DNA from: Candidatus Kerfeldbacteria bacterium RIFCSPLOWO2_02_FULL_42_19
GTDB taxonomy: Bacteria; Patescibacteriota; Patescibacteriia; HO2-48-17
Direction of reading: 5' to 3'
DNA: 37,820 nucleotides
NCBI GenBank assembly: GCA_001818315.1
Contig: MHKF01000016.1
Coordinates: 1 to 37,820 of the forward strand
The first letter of the stretch is position 1; each line of letters starts with the position of its first letter. The translations under genes were made by a program, and so were the position numbers. Below, piece after piece: positions 35,408 through 37,820 of the stretch. The notes under the pieces are model-generated. The model was given only the letters and a program-made list of their open reading frames with translations, was not told where the DNA came from and did not search any database.

Positions 35408-35899
35408 TTATTTTAAGATTTTAATCATATCTGTGACTCTATCTTGATATTTAAGATTTTTGTAAAAATTGTGGGCTGCTTTATTTGGTTCAAATACCTT
35501 TACGCGCATAACGTCACATTTCTTTTTACGCATGTAGTTTTCCATTTTTTCCATGAGTTGTTTCCCGATACCCAAATTCCTATGTGTATCTGAAACAAAT
35601 AACTCGACTATTCTGCCTGCCCGTGTTGGGATACATTCAAGCAAATTTTTTTCGGATTGCTTTTCTATAATACCGACAATGCAGCCCACATTTTTTTTAT
35701 CATCGTATGCCAGAAAAATGATGCCATTGTATTTTGTAATCTTCTCGATAATATTGCGTGAATATTGAGGACTGTACTTTGAGCTTCTGCGGAGTCTTTT
35801 GAGTGGATCTAATCTTACTATAAAATCCTGAAGCTGAACCATACATCTGTCGAGTTCTTTGAAATTATTTTTCTGGTATTTTTTAAGTTTGATTTTCAT
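35408..35899 (-). CDS. Cassette F: GNAT-family N-acetyltransferase
   Basis: A 163-residue GNAT from ATG 35899. GRIVELFVSDTHRNLGIGKQLMEKMENYMRKKKC holds the acetyl-CoA loop (R-N-L-G-I-G-K) and VKVFEPNKAAHNFYKNLKYQ the C-terminal motif. The substrate is unknown; GNATs are a dominant cargo of integron cassettes. The 5' extension to 35977 reads through site 7. Confidence 0.85.
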   Translation of the reverse strand: MKIKLKKYQKNNFKELDRCMVQLQDFIVRLDPLKRLRRSSKYSPQYSRNIIEKITKYNGIIFLAYDDKKNVGCIVGIIEKQSEKNLLECIPTRAGRIVELFVSDTHRNLGIGKQLMEKMENYMRKKKCDVMRVKVFEPNKAAHNFYKNLKYQDRVTDMIKILK

Positions 35900-35929
35900 A
35901 TCTTTATTGTATAGCAAAGCCGCAATGGC

Positions 35930-36028
35930 ACATAACGTATCGGGATAAAAGAAGTTTTGCGGAGTGAAACGGAGCAAAATTTGGGTGAGGCACGAGCCGA
36001 GTACCGAACCTTTTATCCCGTGTTATGT
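35930..36028 (-). repeat. attC-like site 7
   Basis: A 99-bp site with ends ACATAAC and GTTATGT. The outer stem CGGGATAAAAG pairs with CTTTTATCCCG, with an extra base. The inner hairpin TTTTGC/GCAAAA is followed by TTTGGGTG. The GCG/CGC clamp of the other sites is absent. Confidence 0.88.
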
Positions 36029-36106
36029 GCCCCGAGTGGAGCGTAGCGGAACGAGAGCGCAGCGTGGTTCGAGCGATAGCGAGAAAGTCGGGCGAAGGCG
36101 CCATAT

Positions 36107-36598
36107 CTATCGGGCAAGAATTAAACCGCCTAAGAAATCATGGGTAAAAACAATTTCTTTTTTGAACAGGATTTTTTCATGTCCCTCAAATTTTGTGATA
36201 TCTCCGTGCCACTCGCAAGAATATTCCCAATCACCATCAGAAAAACTTTTCGGACCGCGAGGTTGAAAATCCTCTTGTTTTTCGCCAGCAGATAAAGCCT
36301 TTTTGAGAAAATCAAAAGTTTCATGAGCAAATTTAGTATCATCCTGGAATTTTTGAGTCATACCACCGCCATAAATTTGTGTCCAAAAAGGCTTTTGATT
36401 ATGCCAGACAACCTCGCGTTCCCATGACTGAAAAAATCCTGTGTAACTATCTTTGTAATACCAGCCGCCCTCTTTGAATTCTAATTCTTTGAAACCAGCT
36501 TCTTCTGGATCAACTTCTTGACCACCACCCGCATAAGTGTTGAGGGCGGCTTTTCCAAGAAAGCGGTTTAATTCTTGCAGTAATTTTTTATCCATCAT
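36107..36598 (-). CDS. Cassette G: DUF5680-like protein
   Basis: A 163-residue soluble protein from ATG 36598 or 36595. LNRFLGKAALNTYAGGG then KELEFKEGGWYYKDSYTGFFQSWEREVVWHNQKPFWTQIYGGG is the DUF5680 pattern, which I know as a common bacterial and cassette-borne domain, sometimes attached to helix-turn-helix regulators. Its function is unknown. No such regulator domain is attached here. Its flanking sites are 7 and 8. Confidence 0.75.
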   Translation of the reverse strand: MMDKKLLQELNRFLGKAALNTYAGGGQEVDPEEAGFKELEFKEGGWYYKDSYTGFFQSWEREVVWHNQKPFWTQIYGGGMTQKFQDDTKFAHETFDFLKKALSAGEKQEDFQPRGPKSFSDGDWEYSCEWHGDITKFEGHEKILFKKEIVFTHDFLGGLILAR

Positions 36599-36659
36599 AA
36601 TTTTATGATTGATAAGAATATTATAAACTTTGCGTTTAGAGGCGCCGTAGCCCGATTGC

Positions 36660-36801
36660 ACATAACGTTTAAGTATATGAGAAGTTTCGCCGACTTCCTT
36701 ATTATTTTATCATAAAGGAGGCGAAATTTGGATGAAAGCAAAAGTGCAACCTTTGAAAATTATTTACGCACTTTTTTTGAACCTCATATACTTTGTTAGG
36801 C
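36660..36801 (-). repeat. attC-like site 8
   Basis: A 142-bp site with ends ACATAAC and GTTAGGC. The outer stem AAGTATATGAG pairs with CTCATATACTT. The inner stem TTTCGCC/GGCGAAA encloses a second stem (TCCTTAT/ATAAAGGA) and is followed by TTTGGATG, a variant of the GGGTG motif. Confidence 0.85.
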
Positions 36802-36824
36802 GATGTTGCAAAAACTTTTATTCC

Positions 36825-37337
36825 TTATTTTTTGTTTTGATTTCTGTTAAAAATCGCCATAGATAAAAAATTATAAAACTTTCCTTCATAGAAAACTTCA
36901 TCCCTCATTTCTCCTTCAATAACGAATCCCAAAGACTGATATAACTTAACCGCCGAGATGTTATCTTTAGTAACACCTAAATTAATCTTATGAAGTTTTA
37001 ATTTTTTAAATCCATAATCAATTATCCATTCCATGGCGATTTTTCCGATTCCCTTACCGCGATAATCATCTTCACCGATAGCAATAAACAAATCTGCATT
37101 TTTATTGGGTTTGCTAATGTTTGATAATCCTATAAATCCTATTGGCTTCGAATTATCACAAATAGTAAAAAATTTCTTATTTCTATTTTTTAAATAATTA
37201 GCAAACCATTCTTTTTCTTTTTGCAGATTTGTTTTTTGACCCAATTCATCGCCAATAAATTTATTGACATTAGGATTACTTAACCATTTGACGCGGTAAG
37301 GGATGTCTTTTTGTTGATGTTTTCTAATTTTTATCAT
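36825..37337 (-). CDS. Cassette H: RimJ/RimL-type GNAT acetyltransferase
   Basis: A 170-residue GNAT from ATG 37337. IRKHQQKDIPYRVKWLSNPNVNKFIGDEL, DLFIAIGEDDYRGKGIGKIAMEWIIDYGF (acetyl-CoA loop R-G-K-G-I-G-K) and VTKDNISAVKLYQSLGFVIEGEMRDEVF are typical of the RimJ/RimL or sugar-amine acetyltransferase group. The substrate is unknown. It is the second GNAT in the array and not closely similar to that of cassette F. Confidence 0.88.
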   Translation of the reverse strand: MIKIRKHQQKDIPYRVKWLSNPNVNKFIGDELGQKTNLQKEKEWFANYLKNRNKKFFTICDNSKPIGFIGLSNISKPNKNADLFIAIGEDDYRGKGIGKIAMEWIIDYGFKKLKLHKINLGVTKDNISAVKLYQSLGFVIEGEMRDEVFYEGKFYNFLSMAIFNRNQNKK

Positions 37338-37380
37338 ACAGAAATCAAAATAATTTAAAGTTAAAAGTTTATGCAATTTC

Positions 37381-37648
37381 GCCTAACGTTTGCGCACATC
37401 AGAAGGCGCTCTGAAGTGAGCGAGTCATGCTTTCTTCATACCACGCGCGCAGCGTGTGGTAGAATGGAAAGTTTCGACTCGCGAGTGAAAGAAACATTTG
37501 GGTGTCGCCGCTGGAGCGCGACTTTTACCAACCTTAGCGCCTTACAGAGAAACGTTTCAAACGAACCAACCTTTATCACATTAACAATCTTTTGCTCAAA
37601 AGAAAAGGAGCGCGGAGGCGAAGCGACACTGCATCCGCTCTGTTATGT
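37381..37648 (-). repeat. attC-like site 9 (atypical, long)
   Basis: Ends GCCTAAC (37381-37387) and GTTATGT (37642-37648) are canonical for the array, and TTTGGGTG is present (37498-37505). The spacing is 268 bp against 85-142 elsewhere. A long imperfect hairpin (GCGAGTC..CTTTC..TACCACGC with GCGTGTGGTA..GAAAG..GACTCGC) fills 37417-37487. The outer stem half next to GTTATGT is not complementary to the GCGCACATCAG half. The site may contain an insertion or a decayed mini-cassette. No gene is supported in 37377-37705. Confidence 0.55.
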
Positions 37649-37705
37649 GGCGTGTGGGTGGAAATTTTGTTGGATATTCAATTCCTCCTCGCCACTTTTG
37701 CTTAT

Positions 37706-37819
37706 TTAAGCTATATTTTCACTGGAAGGACGAACAACAGTCAACACCTTTGCAACATTTCCATCGGAGTCTTGCACCCCAATCCCAGGTGTAAGCGTTG
37801 ATAATTGTAGTAATGCATA
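37706..37819 (-). CDS. Cassette I: C-terminal end of a gene cut by the window edge
   Basis: Only the last 37 residues and the TAA stop are in the window (ending VAKVLTVVRPSSENIA). The sequence GIGVQDSDGNVAKVLTVV looks like the end of a beta-rich domain. No family can be named. It is oriented like the other cassette genes and precedes site 9. Confidence 0.45.
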   Translation of the reverse strand, partial: YALLQLSTLTPGIGVQDSDGNVAKVLTVVRPSSENIA

Positions 37820-37820
37820 T

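Larger units (their letters stand above)
30591..37820 (-). mobile_element. Integron-type gene-cassette array (distal part)
   Basis: Ten minus-strand genes (one cut by the window edge) are separated by nine structured sites. On the plus strand each site reads NNNNAAC-GTNN-GCG, then a stem, a variable hairpin, GGGTG, the stem complement, and CGC-T-GTTNNNN. The sites are placed at the 3' end of each gene or gene pair, as attC sites are. Each cassette's start is complementary to its own end, as expected if it was inserted from a circle. Products are unrelated and the DNA is AT-richer than the core genes. Orientation implies the array grows from an attI to the right of 37820. No integrase is inside the window, so this part would be scored as a CALIN or as the tail of a complete integron. 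Confidence 0.85.

Noticed and set aside
35964..36266. 100-codon plus-strand open frame
   Set aside because: It spans site 7 and the antisense of the DUF5680-like gene; no family similarity.
30685..37387. Transposon terminal inverted repeats as the cause of the matching cassette ends
   Set aside because: Each cassette has its own end sequence, no transposase and no target duplications; the ends are joined through structured sites, as in integrons.
37371..37709. 112-codon plus-strand open frame across site 9
   Set aside because: Low-complexity reading through palindromic DNA, on the opposite strand to the cassette genes and with no Shine-Dalgarno.
30591..37820. CRISPR array explanation for the regularly spaced repeats
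   Set aside because: Repeats are 85-142 bp, differ in sequence, form stem-loops and are separated by whole genes; no cas genes are present.

Overview
The window looks like a chromosomal piece of a Candidate Phyla Radiation (Patescibacteria) bacterium using the standard bacterial code. pheS ends in TGA overlapping the pheT start, so TGA is a stop. The CPR assignment rests on a Cys-rich zinc-ribbon protein and a surface-protein repeat that I associate with CPR genomes, plus compact overlapping operons. It is an inference; class cannot be fixed from this sequence.

Layout. (1) 1-3030: mobile-element scar. A frameshifted IS110-family transposase relic with a hairpin-rich left flank is followed by a complete IS5-family element (876 bp, 22-bp inverted repeats, 3-bp TTA duplication) that splits a Nudix-like gene. 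Removing the element and one TTA restores that gene exactly in frame. (2) 3208-5599: BlaI-type repressor, BlaR1/M56-type membrane metallopeptidase and a membrane-anchored DsbA-like oxidoreductase. A TACA-n3-TGTA operator lies inside the promoter spacer of the DsbA-like gene. (3) 5696-10542: tRNA-Arg(CCG), M32 carboxypeptidase, TPR protein, FolC and endonuclease III. (4) 10687-16464: a tight seven-gene run of TrmB regulator, HAD phosphatase, YvcK/CofD, GNAT and then a three-gene citrate-cleaving module (ATP-grasp beta subunit, phospho-His alpha subunit, citryl-CoA lyase), i.e. a split ATP-citrate lyase. (5) 16479-23227: surface and exported proteins and the Cys-rich zinc-ribbon protein. (6) 23424-30381: membrane protein, pheS-pheT, gyrB, a CDP-archaeol-synthase-like gene and a small unknown protein, closed by a train of hairpins and a strong terminator at 30504-30528.

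(7) 30591-37820: the most interesting part. It is an integron-type gene-cassette array. Ten genes, the last cut by the window edge and all on the minus strand, are separated by nine structured attC-like sites (85-142 bp, plus one atypical 268-bp site). The cassettes are AT-rich and encode unrelated products typical of cassette cargo: two GNATs, PhnP-like metallo-beta-lactamase fold, GyrI-like, HIT, LysE, DUF5680-like and small membrane proteins. Each cassette begins with the complement of its own end, as required for attC pairing in the excised circle. In most cassettes this pairing runs about 19-26 nt instead of 7, with a mismatch always at positions 10-11. Gene orientation places the distal end of the array at 30591, next to core genes, and predicts attI and an integrase beyond the right edge. 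No integrase is visible here.
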